64,000 nucleotides of DNA from Bacteroidales bacterium (GTDB lineage: Bacteria; Bacteroidota; Bacteroidia; Bacteroidales; UBA932): assembly GCA_017437755.1 (NCBI GenBank), contig JAFRXI010000048.1:1-64000 (forward strand). The letters run 5' to 3'. A program made the position numbers and the translations under genes. The notes under the pieces are model-generated. The model was not told the DNA's origin. It did no database searches and was given only the letters and a program-made list of their open reading frames with translations. Below, one piece after another: positions 1-9,799 of this stretch. Numbering within the stretch: the first letter of the stretch is position 1; the number at the start of each line of letters is the position of its first letter.

Positions 1-72
1 AGGGGTTGGAATTTCCTGACAAGACAAAAAGGACAGCGCCACTGCCGCCCAAAACAATAAGTTTTTCCGCAT
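1..72 (-). CDS. Lipoprotein, N-terminal fragment cut by the window edge
   Basis: Only the first 24 codons are present. They read MRKNLLFWAAVALSFLSCQ and on, which is a typical bacterial lipoprotein signal: two basic residues, a hydrophobic run, and a lipobox ending in Cys18. The protein would be lipid-anchored in the outer or inner membrane. A longer in-frame reading does not exist; an ATG at 103 lies in another frame and gives no signal peptide. Function cannot be judged because the rest is outside the window. Confidence 0.6.
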   Translation of the reverse strand, partial: MRKNLLFWAAVALSFLSCQEIPTP

Positions 73-180
73 GATTTGTATCTATGTTGTCGATATCGGT
101 CATGTTATCTATAATATAGACGACCTATCTGCGAAAATACTTATCATCAAAAAGCAGCAAGACGCTCACTATCGCTGCGA

Positions 181-474
181 CTATACCGCCACGGGAGCCT
201 TGATGCCGGGCCAGGGGTCGTAGCCTTCGAGGGTGAAGTCTTCGTACTTGAAATCAAAGACCGACTTGACGTCCGGGTTGAGGCGCATCACAGGGAGGGG
301 CCTGGGCTCGCGGGAGAGCTGGAGGGCCACCTGCTCGAAATGGTTCTGGTAGATGTGCGTGTCGCCCGTGGTGTGGATGAATTCGCCCGGCTCGAGGCCA
401 GCTGCGCGAAGCCGGGCGATCACATCTGGATAGTAAGGGTTCCTCCAGCTGGATGCTACGTAGATCTTTGCCAT
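181..474 (-). pseudogene. Chimeric ORF: deoxyribosyltransferase-like start fused to thymidylate synthase C-terminus
   Basis: This is a 97-residue reading frame. Residues 1-26 ([12 protein letters not shown] and on) look like the first strand and helix of nucleoside 2-deoxyribosyltransferase-like proteins. Residues 27-97 are clearly the C-terminal quarter of thymidylate synthase, with [18 protein letters not shown] and the extreme C-terminus [14 protein letters not shown]. The catalytic Cys region and the whole N-terminal part of ThyA (normally about 264 residues) are missing, so ThyA activity is not expected. The junction near position 396 is in frame, as expected from a deletion between two neighbouring nucleotide-metabolism genes, or from an assembly error. 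A promoter-like TAAATTTG lies just upstream at 498-505 on the same strand, which supports the ATG at 474. Confidence 0.75.
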
Positions 475-759
475 AGGTATTGATTGCTTTAGTCCTACAA
501 ATTTAATCAATATCAGCAAAAAACGCGTGACGATAAAAGGAAAAAGCGTATATTTGTTATTGGTGTCGGGCCGAAAACCCACGCCAATTGAAATTATTGT
601 TTAACCAGCGTAAGATATCCGGATTGTTTTACCATATTGTTTTACCACTACCGGAAATCAATCCACTTTTTGTCAGGTTGAAGGATGCACGCTGTCAGAT
701 GAATGGCCGTTTGATTCTTTGGTAAACATTATTCTACGGCCTTGAGACAGCGGTATAAC
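475..759. other. Intergenic stretch with a short direct repeat
   Basis: No coding region is convincing here. A -7-like TAAATTTG (minus strand, 498-505) probably serves the ORF ending at 181. A 12-base direct repeat, ATTGTTTTACCA, occurs at 623-634 and 636-647 between the inverted pentamers TCCGG and CCGGA. Nothing else is seen. Confidence 0.4.
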
Positions 760-790
760 AAAAAAATACGACCACTTTTCAGCAGTCGTA
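760..790 (-). terminator. Rho-independent terminator of tRNA-Gly
   Basis: On the minus strand TACGAC and GTCGTA form a 6-bp stem with a 12-base loop, followed at once by a run of seven T. It sits eight bases past the tRNA 3' end. Confidence 0.7.
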
Positions 791-798
791 CTTTGTGG

Positions 799-871
<73 letters not shown>

Positions 872-882
872 AATTGGGACTA

Positions 883-913
883 CAAAGATACGGCAATTTT
901 CCGGGTTTGCAAA
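883..913 (-). promoter_or_regulatory. Bacteroidota promoter of tRNA-Gly
   Basis: TTTG (913-910) is followed after exactly 19 bases by TATCTTTG (890-883) on the minus strand. This matches the -33/-7 consensus of the Bacteroidota primary sigma factor. Transcription would begin close to the tRNA 5' end at 871. Confidence 0.8.
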
Positions 914-983
914 TTTTTTTCGCTTTTTTCTTCGCATTTTTTGTTTTACTTTTGTAAAAATGTTCAGCATTAAACGCAACATC

Positions 984-1658
984 ATGAAAAAAGCATTTGC
1001 CGCAGCCCTGGCTGCCACCCTGATCGCCCTCGGCAGCGGGATGAGCGCTTCCGCCCAGGATTACCGCGTGGACTTGAATGTGGGTGCCGCCTGGCCGGAA
1101 AACCTTTCCTACACCGATGCCGGCGAGGGAATCGGCAACGCCATAGGCCAGGTCTTCGCCGTGATTTTCACCTTCGGAATGTACACGCCACACAGTGACT
1201 ACGAGAGGGTCGAGAGCCTCTATCTCCCCGCCCTGGCGCTCCAGGGAGGCTACCAGGTCCTACCATGGCTGCAGGTTACGGGCGACCTGTACTACCACTA
1301 CGCCAACAGGGAATACTTCACCAAGGAAACCGACCTCCTCCCAGATAAAACCCGCATGGTCAGCAGGATAGCCCTGCTCCCCGGATGCAAGTTCACCTTC
1401 CTTAACAAGGGTGCGTTCAAGATGTACGCCTCCGTCGCGCTGGGCGCCGGACTGAATTTCCATGACACCTCCATAACCACCACCGACCAGGAAACCGGCA
1501 CCAGGACAACCAGCAATGAGAAAGGTGTCAATCCCCGCTTCACCGTCCAGACCGTTCCAATCGGATTCTCGGTGGGCAGGGCCCTTTACGGATTCGCCGA
1601 CGTCGGGATCGGCTCGGAATACACCGGCTTCCGTGGCGGCATAGGTTACAGGTTCTAG
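984..1658 (+). CDS. Predicted outer-membrane beta-barrel protein
   Basis: This 224-residue protein starts with a signal peptide (MKKAFAAALAATLIALGSG, cut after SAQ). It continues with alternating polar/hydrophobic strands rich in Tyr and Gly and ends in Phe (GGIGYRF), the usual C-terminal signature of a barrel recognised by the Bam machinery. I prefer the ATG at 984 over the one at 960 because the signal peptide begins there and a -7-like TACTTTTG sits at 947-954. The family is not recognised. It is 30 bases upstream of the tricorn-like protease gene on the same strand, so the two may be cotranscribed. Confidence 0.75.
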   Translation: MKKAFAAALAATLIALGSGMSASAQDYRVDLNVGAAWPENLSYTDAGEGIGNAIGQVFAVIFTFGMYTPHSDYERVESLYLPALALQGGYQVLPWLQVTGDLYYHYANREYFTKETDLLPDKTRMVSRIALLPGCKFTFLNKGAFKMYASVALGAGLNFHDTSITTTDQETGTRTTSNEKGVNPRFTVQTVPIGFSVGRALYGFADVGIGSEYTGFRGGIGYRF

Positions 1659-1688
1659 GCATCCTTACTGAGGAAAATACAGATTCAG

Positions 1689-4600
1689 ATGAAAAAGATA
1701 CTTCTCGCGGCTGTCGTCGCAATGACGGGACTTACGCTTATGGCGGAGCCCCAAACACCTCGCTGGCTTCGCCAGAACGCCATTTCGCCCGACGGGAAAA
1801 CCGTGGCATTCGTCTATCAGGGCGACATCTTCACCGTTCCCGTACAGGGAGGGAATGCCCGGCAGATAACCACCAACATCGCCCACGACACGGAGCCCCT
1901 CTGGAGCCCCGACGGAAAATGGATAGTCTTTGCCTCGTACAGGGAAGAGCAGAAGGACATCTGGGCCATTCCATCGAAAGGCGGACAGCCGGTAAGGCTC
2001 ACAGTCTTCGGCGGGGCCGAAAACCCGCTTGCCGTTTCGCCCCAGGGAGATATCCTGTATTCGGCCTACTACCAGGAGAATCCCTCCTCAAGCGCCTTCC
2101 CCGGCGGGGCCCAGCTATATTCCCTGAACCTTGAAGAGGCCCTCAAGGCCACTCCCGAGAACCGCCCCAAGCCCAGGAGGATCACCTCCGCGGAGGTGGG
2201 TGCCGTGAGCATAAACAGCCAAGGAACAATTATTTACGAAGATATCAAGGGTTATGAGGACCCCTTCCGCAAGCACCACACATCGGCAGTCACCAGGGAC
2301 ATCTGGAAACTCTCCGGCGGAGTCTACACCAAGCTTACGGAAAGCATCGCAGAAGACCGCAACCCCGTGTTCGCCCCTGACGGGAAAACCTTCTATTACA
2401 TCAGCGAACAGGGCGACGCCCCGCTCAGGACCGACGACTGGGCTTCAGACGCAAATATCTGGAAATCAAGCATCGACGGCGGAAAACCCACCAGGATCAC
2501 ATCGTTCAAGGACAATCCGGTCCGGTATCTTTCCATCAGCGGCGAAGGCACCTTGTGCTACTCCTGGAACGGCGACCTCTACATCCAGAAGGACGGCTCC
2601 GCCCCCAGGAAACTGGAAATCCTGCTGGAAAAGGACAAGACCAGAAGGGAGCACAACTACAGGACGGCATCCATGGGCGGCACCCACATCGCCGCCTCCC
2701 CCACAGGAAAGGAAGTGGCCATCGTGGTAAGGGGAAACATCTACGTGACTCCTTATGAATTAGGCGATACCCGCCGCATCACGGAAACCCCGGAGCAGGA
2801 GAGGACCGTAGCCTTCTCCAAGGACGGAAGGACCCTGTACTACGACTCCGAGCGCCAGGGCGAGTGGGCAATCTGGAAGGCCACCCTGGAGAACAAGTCC
2901 GACAAGATGTTCACCTTCGGCGGCAAGTTCAAGGAGGAAAGGGTGACCCCTGAAGGGGAGATCTGCTTCCAGCCCAGCGTCTCGCCCGACGGCAAGTGGC
3001 TGGGTTACATCCGCAACCGCTCGGCAATCGTAATCCGCAGCACCTCAGGCGGAAAGGAAAAGGTCCTGCTTCCCGAGGGCGTGAACTTCTCCTATTCCGA
3101 CGGCGACCTCTACTTCCAGTGGAGCCCCGACAGCCGCTACATCCTCACCGGATACCAGGGCGGCGGACGCATGTACAACGAGGACGTGGCCCTGATAGAG
3201 GTGGAGTCCGGCAACCTGACCGACCTCACCGAGAGCGGATACTCCGACGTGGCGGCCAAATGGGCCCTCGGCGGCAAGGCCATGACCTGGGAGAGCGACA
3301 AGGCCGGCTACCGCAGCCACGGCAGCTGGGGCGCGGAAGGCGACATCTACATGATGTTCTTCGACAACGAGGCCTACACGAAATTCGCCGAGAGCAAGGA
3401 TATCGAAAGCATCCGGAAACTCCTCTCCGACAAGGATACCACCAAGAAAAAGGACACTACCAAGGTTGCAAAGAAGGAAAAGCTCAAACTTGAGCTGGAG
3501 GGAAGGGAAGACCGGATCGTGAGGCTGACCCCCACGTCGGGACGGATCGGCGACTACTACCTGTCGGAGGACGGCTCAAAGCTCTACTACGTGGTCCAGC
3601 TGGAAAAGGGCCGCGACCTGGTCTGCGCCAACTTCAAGGACGGGTCGGTGAAAGTGGTCAAGAAGGGATTCTCCGGCAACTTCATATCTTCTCCCGACGG
3701 GAAATACCTCTTTGTCACGGGCCTGTTCGGGTTCTCCAAGATAAACACCAAGGACTTCAGCACCAAGAGCATATCGCTCAAGGGAGAGTACGAACTGTAT
3801 CCCGAAAAGGAGAAGGAATACATCTTTGACCACTGCTGGCGTCAGGTGAAGGAAAAATGGTACGACCCCGACATGCACGGCGTGGACTGGGCTGCCGTGG
3901 GCGAGAACTACCGCCAGTTCGTACCCTACATCACCGACAACTTTGCCTTCCGCGAACTCCTGTCCGAGATGCTGGGAGAGCTCAACGGTTCGCACACCGG
4001 AGGCCGGTACCGCCACGGAATGGGCGGGGCCATCGGCCGCCTGGGCGTCATTTACGACGATGAATACACCGGGAAGGGCCTGAAAATCAAGGAATTGATA
4101 CCGGGCAGCATCCTCTCCAGGGACGTTCCGGGAATCAAGGAGGGAGACGTGATCCTCGCAATCGACGGGGTGGAGATCCCCCAGGGCAAACCCTGGTATG
4201 AGGCCTTTGCCCGCATTGTGGACAAGAGGGTGCGGCTGACCCTGACCGTGGACGGAAAGGAAAAGGACGTGTTCATCACCCCGGTCGCGTCCGACAGCGA
4301 AGGCCTCTACCGCCGCTGGGTCCGCGCCAACGAGAAGAAGGTGGAGCAGCTTTCCGGAGGCCGGGTGGGCTACGTCCATGTCAAGGGCATGAACTCCCCC
4401 TCCTTCCGCGAAGTCTACTCCAGGGCCCTGGGTAAATACCGCAACTGCGACGCCCTCATCGTGGACACCCGCCACAACGGCGGCGGCTGGCTCCACAACG
4501 ACCTGGCCACCTTCCTCGACGGCAAGCTCTACACCGAGCGCAAGCCCCGCGGGGTCTACATGGGACCCGAACCGTACGACAAGTGGATAAAGCCCTCCTG

Positions 4601-4916
4601 CGTGCTGGTCTGCGAGGACGATTATTCCGACGCATGCGGCTTCCCCTACGTCTACAGGGCCCTCGGCACCGGAAAGATAATCGGCGCGCCCGTGGCAGGT
4701 ACGGCCACGTCGGTATGGTGGGAAACCCAGATAGACCGGTCCCTCATCTTCGGGATCCCGCAGATCGGGTCGTTCAGCGTATCCAACGGAAGGTATCTCG
4801 AGAATCTCCAGCTGCAGCCCGACATAGTGGTGTACAACGACCCGGCCGACGTTGAACGCGGAGGCGACGCACAGCTGGAAAGGGCCGTGCAGGAGATGCT
4901 TAAAACAGTGAAATAG
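1689..4916 (+). CDS. Tricorn-type S41 protease with beta-propeller
   Basis: This 1075-residue secreted protease has a signal peptide ending at about Ala19. Residues 25-560 carry repeated PD40/WD40-like propeller blades (SPDGK, SPDSRY motifs), followed by a Lys/Thr-rich linker near 580-600 and a second set of blades. The C-terminal third has the tricorn core: a PDZ domain (about 780-870, EGDVILAIDGV) and the S41 peptidase domain. By alignment with the tricorn pattern, His769 (NGSHTGG) and Ser980 (EDDYSDACG) are the likely catalytic residues. The role is probably degradation of peptides in the periplasm. Length and domain order fit bacterial tricorn homologues. It converges on the methyltransferase gene with only six bases between stops. 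Confidence 0.9.
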   Translation: MKKILLAAVVAMTGLTLMAEPQTPRWLRQNAISPDGKTVAFVYQGDIFTVPVQGGNARQITTNIAHDTEPLWSPDGKWIVFASYREEQKDIWAIPSKGGQPVRLTVFGGAENPLAVSPQGDILYSAYYQENPSSSAFPGGAQLYSLNLEEALKATPENRPKPRRITSAEVGAVSINSQGTIIYEDIKGYEDPFRKHHTSAVTRDIWKLSGGVYTKLTESIAEDRNPVFAPDGKTFYYISEQGDAPLRTDDWASDANIWKSSIDGGKPTRITSFKDNPVRYLSISGEGTLCYSWNGDLYIQKDGSAPRKLEILLEKDKTRREHNYRTASMGGTHIAASPTGKEVAIVVRGNIYVTPYELGDTRRITETPEQERTVAFSKDGRTLYYDSERQGEWAIWKATLENKSDKMFTFGGKFKEERVTPEGEICFQPSVSPDGKWLGYIRNRSAIVIRSTSGGKEKVLLPEGVNFSYSDGDLYFQWSPDSRYILTGYQGGGRMYNEDVALIEVESGNLTDLTESGYSDVAAKWALGGKAMTWESDKAGYRSHGSWGAEGDIYMMFFDNEAYTKFAESKDIESIRKLLSDKDTTKKKDTTKVAKKEKLKLELEGREDRIVRLTPTSGRIGDYYLSEDGSKLYYVVQLEKGRDLVCANFKDGSVKVVKKGFSGNFISSPDGKYLFVTGLFGFSKINTKDFSTKSISLKGEYELYPEKEKEYIFDHCWRQVKEKWYDPDMHGVDWAAVGENYRQFVPYITDNFAFRELLSEMLGELNGSHTGGRYRHGMGGAIGRLGVIYDDEYTGKGLKIKELIPGSILSRDVPGIKEGDVILAIDGVEIPQGKPWYEAFARIVDKRVRLTLTVDGKEKDVFITPVASDSEGLYRRWVRANEKKVEQLSGGRVGYVHVKGMNSPSFREVYSRALGKYRNCDALIVDTRHNGGGWLHNDLATFLDGKLYTERKPRGVYMGPEPYDKWIKPSCVLVCEDDYSDACGFPYVYRALGTGKIIGAPVAGTATSVWWETQIDRSLIFGIPQIGSFSVSNGRYLENLQLQPDIVVYNDPADVERGGDAQLERAVQEMLKTVK

Positions 4917-4922
4917 AAGTAT

Positions 4923-5465
4923 TTACTTCCCCAGTTCGAGCTTTATCAGGTCCCGCTTCAAGGCGGGACCGAATGCATATTCCCCTACATCGATGGTGTC
5001 CAGCAGGTAGAGGTCGCTGCCGCGGAAAAGGGTGCTCTCGGCCCCGCGCCGGATTTCGGCCACCCTGTCCATGGACTCCTTGGGAATTATCCTGTGGCAG
5101 GGTATCAGGAGCGCCACGGGATTGAGCCCCACGGCATGGGCCACGGAACGGACCCCCTTGGGGTTGCCGCAGAGCGATGCGAATTCGGTATAGCTGTACA
5201 GCCTGTTTTCAAGGCCGAAGATGGTTTTCCAGACGCTCACCTGGAACTTGGTCCCGAAGAGGCGGAAATCCTCCCAAGTCAGGGTGCTGCCCAGCGCCAT
5301 GAGCTCCCCGGTCGTCAGACGCTCTGTCCGTATCTCCCTTACCGACGATTCCGGCAGCGACGCGATGGCCGAGGCTATTCCGGGAAGCCGGCGCCAGTCG
5401 GGCGCGACGGACGCTATCCGGCCGTCCACCCTTACCATAATCCATTCTCCTGGTGTGTGTTGCAT
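4923..5465 (-). CDS. ogt: Methylated-DNA-[protein]-cysteine S-methyltransferase
   Basis: This protein removes alkyl groups from O6-alkylguanine by irreversible transfer to its own cysteine, a DNA repair reaction in the cytoplasm. The signature PCHRI is present with acceptor Cys123. The preceding helix-turn-helix segment FGLENRLYSYTEFASLCGNP and the RSVAHAVGLNP region are also typical. At 180 residues it is the short Ogt/MGMT form without an Ada regulatory domain. The stop of the upstream DUF3298 lipoprotein gene is two bases before this start, so the two genes are almost certainly cotranscribed and translationally coupled. Confidence 0.92.
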   Translation of the reverse strand: MQHTPGEWIMVRVDGRIASVAPDWRRLPGIASAIASLPESSVREIRTERLTTGELMALGSTLTWEDFRLFGTKFQVSVWKTIFGLENRLYSYTEFASLCGNPKGVRSVAHAVGLNPVALLIPCHRIIPKESMDRVAEIRRGAESTLFRGSDLYLLDTIDVGEYAFGPALKRDLIKLELGK

Positions 5466-5467
5466 GG

Positions 5468-6238
5468 CTATTTCCTCAATATGGGTTCAAGTTCCTTCCA
5501 CGGCACCGTGACGCTTATCACACCAAGGTAGAAAGGCCCTATTTCATATGGCTGATAATAATATGTAATACCCTTGGATGTAACCTCGAAGCTTCCGTTG
5601 GGCATGATCTGGGGGTCGAATACCGAATCCATGGCCTCATCGTCGCCCTCGAAAGCCTCCGGAAGGTGCTTTGAGAGCAATCCTCCAAGGGTTTCCTCAA
5701 AGCCCTCCTTGAACAGGTCGGACTCGGAGACGGTTGCGCCGGTCTTCCGGTCAAAGACCATCGGCGTGAGCGAATACATCCCGTGCGCACCCCCGTAGTA
5801 CTCCTCATATCCCACGAAATAATTGACGTAGCGCCGCCATCCCTTTGAGAACGAGCCGCTCACATGGATATACCAATTATATATCCACTCCTTCCACTCG
5901 TCCTTGTCGGCAAGGTGCTGTTCCCAGGCGTCGGACAGGTCGTTTATGTAACCCGACGAAACCTCCTCAATGTATTTCCCGGCGGTCTCCTCCACCGTTC
6001 CGCTGACGGTATCCACATCAAACACGAACGACAGGATGGATTCCGTCATGGCCTCCAGCGCCTCCTTGGGCGCCCTCCCAACCGGATACTCCAGGTGGAC
6101 CTGGAGGTCGAGGGTGTCGGGGCAGTCGGCATTGAGGGTGACGGCCCGCTCGTCGTCGAAGTTTCGGGTCCTGAGGCCGCAGCCCGCCGTAATCAGGGCC
6201 AGGGCGGCAACCGCTGATAATCTGATGATTCGGTTCAT
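5468..6238 (-). CDS. DUF3298/RsiV-like lipoprotein
   Basis: This 256-residue lipoprotein starts MNRIIRLSAVAALALITAGC, with a clear lipobox. I chose the ATG at 6238 rather than 6250 because the lipobox then sits at the normal distance. The middle (YFVGYEEYYGGAHGMYSL) and the C-terminus resemble the DUF4163-DUF3298 pair found in RsiV and PdaC-type proteins, with the conserved GGAHG. In relatives this fold binds lysozyme or peptidoglycan; the role here is not known. A -7-like TATATTTG lies at 6256-6263 on the minus strand. It is divergent from the str operon and in an operon with ogt. Confidence 0.8.
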   Translation of the reverse strand: MNRIIRLSAVAALALITAGCGLRTRNFDDERAVTLNADCPDTLDLQVHLEYPVGRAPKEALEAMTESILSFVFDVDTVSGTVEETAGKYIEEVSSGYINDLSDAWEQHLADKDEWKEWIYNWYIHVSGSFSKGWRRYVNYFVGYEEYYGGAHGMYSLTPMVFDRKTGATVSESDLFKEGFEETLGGLLSKHLPEAFEGDDEAMDSVFDPQIMPNGSFEVTSKGITYYYQPYEIGPFYLGVISVTVPWKELEPILRK

Positions 6239-6281
6239 TGGGAATAGCATTTATGCAAATATAAGGATTCTTGTTGAAAAC

Positions 6282-6312
6282 TTTGTTAATTAATGAATTA
6301 TTCGTATATTTG
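6282..6312 (+). promoter_or_regulatory. Promoter of the str operon
   Basis: TTTG (6282-6285), 19 bases, then TATATTTG (6305-6312): a perfect Bacteroidota housekeeping promoter. Expected transcription start is near 6320, leaving a leader of about 45 bases before rpsL. Confidence 0.85.
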
Positions 6313-6364
6313 CAGCCCCCAAAAAACGGGGAAGGAAACATAAATTATAGATTTACAATCATTT

Positions 6365-6751
6365 ATGCCTACAATTCAACAATTAGTTCGCAAGGGGCGC
6401 GAGGTCATTGCTTTCAAGAGCAAGTCGCGCGCTCTGGATGCTTGCCCTCAGAAGCGTGGCGTATGCCTCAGGGTCTACACGACGACCCCGAAGAAACCTA
6501 ACTCAGCAATGCGTAAGGTGGCCCGTGTACGTCTTTCCAACGCCAAGGAGGTCAATGCCTACATCCCGGGCGAAGGGCACAATCTCCAGGAGCACTCCAT
6601 CGTGCTCGTACGCGGAGGCCGTGTCAAGGACCTGCCGGGTGTACGTTACCACATCCTTCGCGGCGCACTTGATACCGCAGGCGTAGACGGCAGGACCCAG
6701 TCCCGTTCCCTCTATGGCGCCAAGCGGCCCAAGAAAGCCAAGAAGAAGTAA
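6365..6751 (+). CDS. rpsL: 30S ribosomal protein S12
   Basis: This 128-residue protein begins [13 protein letters not shown] and carries the accuracy-centre segments [15 protein letters not shown] and [13 protein letters not shown]. It is part of the decoding site of the small subunit. The C-terminus is a short Lys-rich tail (RPKKAKKK), as usual for Bacteroidota. Lys at the classic streptomycin positions (PKKPNSA, RVKDLPG) looks wild type. It is the first gene of the rpsL-rpsG-fusA-rpsJ operon. Confidence 0.98.
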   Translation: MPTIQQLVRKGREVIAFKSKSRALDACPQKRGVCLRVYTTTPKKPNSAMRKVARVRLSNAKEVNAYIPGEGHNLQEHSIVLVRGGRVKDLPGVRYHILRGALDTAGVDGRTQSRSLYGAKRPKKAKKK

Positions 6752-6784
6752 TCCCCCACTTTTTCACCTTTAATTCATTACACA

Positions 6785-7261
6785 ATGAGAAAATCGAAGC
6801 CTAAGAAGAGGATTCTACTTCCTGATCCCAAGTTCCACGACGTGATGGTTACACGTTTCGTGAACAATCTCATGCTCCAGGGAAAGAAGAGTATCGCGTA
6901 TTCTATTTTTTACGATGCCATTGACATGGTAGGCGAGAAGATGAAAGATTCTGACAAGGCTCCTCTGGATATTTGGAGGAAGGCCCTCGAGAACGTGACT
7001 CCCCAGATCGAGGTCAAGTCACGCCGTATCGGCGGTGCCAACTTCCAGGTGCCTACAGAGTTGCGTCCGGAAAGGAAGATCTCCGTCTCCATGAAGAACA
7101 TGATCATGTTCGCCCGCAAGCGTTCCGGTCACTCTATGGCAGAAAAACTTTGCGCCGAGATCGTTGCCGCATACAACAACGAGGGCGGTGCATTCAAGCG
7201 TAAGGAAGATATGCACAGGATGGCAGAGGCCAACAAGGCATTTGCACACTTCCGCTTCTAA
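6785..7261 (+). CDS. rpsG: 30S ribosomal protein S7
   Basis: This 158-residue protein has the S7 sequence from [15 protein letters not shown] to the C-terminal [12 protein letters not shown]. It nucleates assembly of the 16S rRNA 3' domain and contacts the E site. It lies 33 bases downstream of rpsL and 19 bases upstream of fusA, so the three are one transcript. Length is normal for the family. Confidence 0.98.
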   Translation: MRKSKPKKRILLPDPKFHDVMVTRFVNNLMLQGKKSIAYSIFYDAIDMVGEKMKDSDKAPLDIWRKALENVTPQIEVKSRRIGGANFQVPTELRPERKISVSMKNMIMFARKRSGHSMAEKLCAEIVAAYNNEGGAFKRKEDMHRMAEANKAFAHFRF

Positions 7262-7280
7262 TTCCTGAGACACGCGTTAC

Positions 7281-9395
7281 ATGGCAAACAGGGATCTTAC
7301 ATTCACCCGCAACATCGGCATCATGGCCCACATCGATGCCGGGAAGACCACCACATCGGAGCGTATCCTCTATTACACCGGCAAGACCCACAAGATCGGC
7401 GAGGTGCACGAAGGAGCCGCCACGATGGACTGGATGGTGCAGGAACAGGAGAGGGGTATCACCATCACCTCCGCCGCCACCACCGCTTTCTGGCACTATG
7501 ACGGAAAGACCTATCAGATCAACCTCATAGACACTCCGGGTCATGTGGACTTCACCGTGGAGGTGGAGCGCTCGCTGCGTGTACTCGACGGCACCATCGC
7601 CACATTCTGCGCGGTGGGCCGCGTACAGCCGCAGAGCGAGACCGTTTGGCGCCAGGCCGACAAATACGGTGTTCCCAAGATCGCCTATGTCAACAAGATG
7701 GACCGCGTCGGTGCCGACTTCCACGCCTGCGTGGAGGAGATCCGCACCAAACTCGGCGCCAAGGCAATACCCGTCTGCATCCCCATGGGTGCCGAGGACA
7801 TGTTCGAGGGAATCATCGACCTGATTACCCGCAAGGCCATTTTCTACAATTCCTCGGAGGAGCTCGTGAACTACGAAGTACGCGATATCCCCGCGAAATA
7901 TGCCGATGAGGCCGCAAGGTACAGGGACGAACTCCTGGAGGCCGCCGCCGAGTGCGACGAAGACCTGATGGAGAAGTATTTCGACGATCCCGAGACCATC
8001 ACCGAGGAGGAAATCTTCTCGGCCCTCCGCAAGGGAACCATTTCCATGAAGATAGTGCCCGCCTGCTGCGGGTCCTCGTTCAAGAACAAGGGCGTACAGT
8101 TCCTCCTGGACTGCGTAATGCGCTACCTCCCCTCCCCCCTGGACAAGGGAGCCGTCACCGGCACCAACCCTTCCACCGGAGAGGAAATCGAGCGCAAGCC
8201 CTCCGCCCAGGAGCCTTTCTGCGCCCTGGTGTTCAAGATTGCAACCGACCCCTTCGTCGGCCGCCTGGCCTTCATGAGGGCCTACTCCGGCAGGCTCGAC
8301 GCCGGCTCGTACGTGCACAACTCCCGTACCGGCAAGAACGAAAGGGTGTCGCGCCTGTACCAGATGCACTCCAACCACCAGAATCCCATCGATTTCGTGG
8401 AGGCCGGAGACATCTGCGCAGCCGTCGGTTTCAAGGACCTGCGCACCGGCGACACCATCTGCCTGGAAAGCGCTCCCATCACCCTGGAATCCATGGAGTT
8501 CCCCGATCCGGTCATCGGAATCGCAGTGGAGCCCAAGACCCAGAAAGACCTTGACAAACTGGGAATCGCCCTCGCGAAACTCGCCGAGGAGGATCCCACG
8601 TTCACCGTCAAGTCCGACCCGGAGACCGGCCAGACCGTCATCAGCGGCATGGGCGAGCTCCATCTCGACATCATAGTGGACCGTCTCCGCAGGGAGTTCG
8701 GCGTGGACATCAACCAGGGTGCCCCGCAGGTCAACTACAAGGAGACCATCACCACCTCCACACAGCTCCGGGAAGTCTTCAAGAAGCAGACCGGCGGCCG
8801 TGGCAAGTTCGCCGACATCATCGTCGAAATCGGACCTGCCGACGAGGGGCACACCGGTCTCCAGTTCGAGAATGCGGTCAAGGGCGGGAACGTTCCCAAG
8901 GAATTCGTCCCCTCCGTGGAAAAGGGTTTTGTCGCGGCCATGTCCAACGGCGTCCTCGCCGGATACGAGGTCCCTTCGCTGAAGGTCACCCTGCTCGACG
9001 GCAGCTTCCATCCGGTCGATTCGGACCAGCTGTCGTTTGAGCTGGCGGCCCGCATGGCATTCCGCCACGCCTGCCCCAAGTGCCACCCGGTTATCCTGGA
9101 GCCCATCATGTCGCTGGAGGTCGTCACCCCCGAAGACTACATGGGAGACATCGTGGGAGACCTCAACAGGCGCAGGGGGCAGATCCTGGCGATGGATTCC
9201 GCAACCAACGGCGCGCGCATAGTCAAGGCGTTCGTCCCTCTTGCCGAGCAGTTCGGCTATGTAACGGTACTCCGTACCCTGTCTTCCGGCCGTGCCACAA
9301 GCACGATGACGTTCGACCACTACTCCGAGGTGCCCGCGGCCCTTGCCAAGGACATCGTGGAGAAGAGCGGTTACCGCCTGATGCAGGAAGACTAA
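7281..9395 (+). CDS. fusA: Elongation factor G
   Basis: This 704-residue translocase GTPase carries G1 AHIDAGKTT, the switch-region RGITITSA, G3 DTPGHVDF and G4 NKMDR, followed by domain II and the C-terminal domains III-V ([13 protein letters not shown] is characteristic). It drives tRNA-mRNA translocation. Length matches typical EF-G1. The long open frame on the opposite strand (7194-9449) is a GC-codon-bias shadow and not a gene. The position in the str operon also argues for the housekeeping copy. Confidence 0.98.
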   Translation: MANRDLTFTRNIGIMAHIDAGKTTTSERILYYTGKTHKIGEVHEGAATMDWMVQEQERGITITSAATTAFWHYDGKTYQINLIDTPGHVDFTVEVERSLRVLDGTIATFCAVGRVQPQSETVWRQADKYGVPKIAYVNKMDRVGADFHACVEEIRTKLGAKAIPVCIPMGAEDMFEGIIDLITRKAIFYNSSEELVNYEVRDIPAKYADEAARYRDELLEAAAECDEDLMEKYFDDPETITEEEIFSALRKGTISMKIVPACCGSSFKNKGVQFLLDCVMRYLPSPLDKGAVTGTNPSTGEEIERKPSAQEPFCALVFKIATDPFVGRLAFMRAYSGRLDAGSYVHNSRTGKNERVSRLYQMHSNHQNPIDFVEAGDICAAVGFKDLRTGDTICLESAPITLESMEFPDPVIGIAVEPKTQKDLDKLGIALAKLAEEDPTFTVKSDPETGQTVISGMGELHLDIIVDRLRREFGVDINQGAPQVNYKETITTSTQLREVFKKQTGGRGKFADIIVEIGPADEGHTGLQFENAVKGGNVPKEFVPSVEKGFVAAMSNGVLAGYEVPSLKVTLLDGSFHPVDSDQLSFELAARMAFRHACPKCHPVILEPIMSLEVVTPEDYMGDIVGDLNRRRGQILAMDSATNGARIVKAFVPLAEQFGYVTVLRTLSSGRATSTMTFDHYSEVPAALAKDIVEKSGYRLMQED

Positions 9396-9426
9396 ACAAA
9401 GGAAAAAAGTAAAAAAAGTTATTGAT

Positions 9427-9732
9427 ATGAGCCAAAAAATCAGAATCAAACTTAAATCATTCGATCACATGCTCGTCGACAAGTCGGCGGCCAAGATCGT
9501 TGATACGGTGAAGTCTACAGGTGCAAAGGTCAATGGTCCCATTCCCCTTCCTACCAACAAGAAAATCTTCACCGTGAACCGCTCGACCTTCGTCAACAAG
9601 AAGTCCCGCGAGCAGTTCGAACTCGACTCCTACTGCCGGCTTCTGGACATCGACGATTCCAACGCAAAGACCGTCGACGCCCTCATGAAGCTCGAGCTCC
9701 CTTCGGGTGTCGAGGTTGAGATCAAGGTCTGA
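9427..9732 (+). CDS. rpsJ: 30S ribosomal protein S10
   Basis: This 101-residue S10/NusE begins [21 protein letters not shown] and ends SGVEVEIKV. It works in the 30S head and in NusB/NusE antitermination. In many Bacteroidota rpsJ leads directly into rplC and the rest of the S10 cluster. Here a strong terminator follows at 9757 and no rplC is seen. Confidence 0.97.
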   Translation: MSQKIRIKLKSFDHMLVDKSAAKIVDTVKSTGAKVNGPIPLPTNKKIFTVNRSTFVNKKSREQFELDSYCRLLDIDDSNAKTVDALMKLELPSGVEVEIKV

Positions 9733-9756
9733 CCTTTAATCTCAAGATTTCAATGG

Positions 9757-9799
9757 AAAGCAGCCACTTCCGCTTAAGTAGAAATGGCTGCTTTTTTTG
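9757..9799 (+). terminator. Terminator of the str operon
   Basis: AGCAGCCA (9759-9766) pairs with TGGCTGCT (9785-9792) and is followed by a run of seven T. It lies 25 bases after the rpsJ stop and separates it from the following barrel gene. Confidence 0.85.

Noticed and set aside
7194-9449. A 751-codon open frame on the minus strand across fusA
   Set aside because: It mirrors the codon bias of fusA on the opposite strand, has low-complexity His/Gly/Val-rich content and no recognisable domain.
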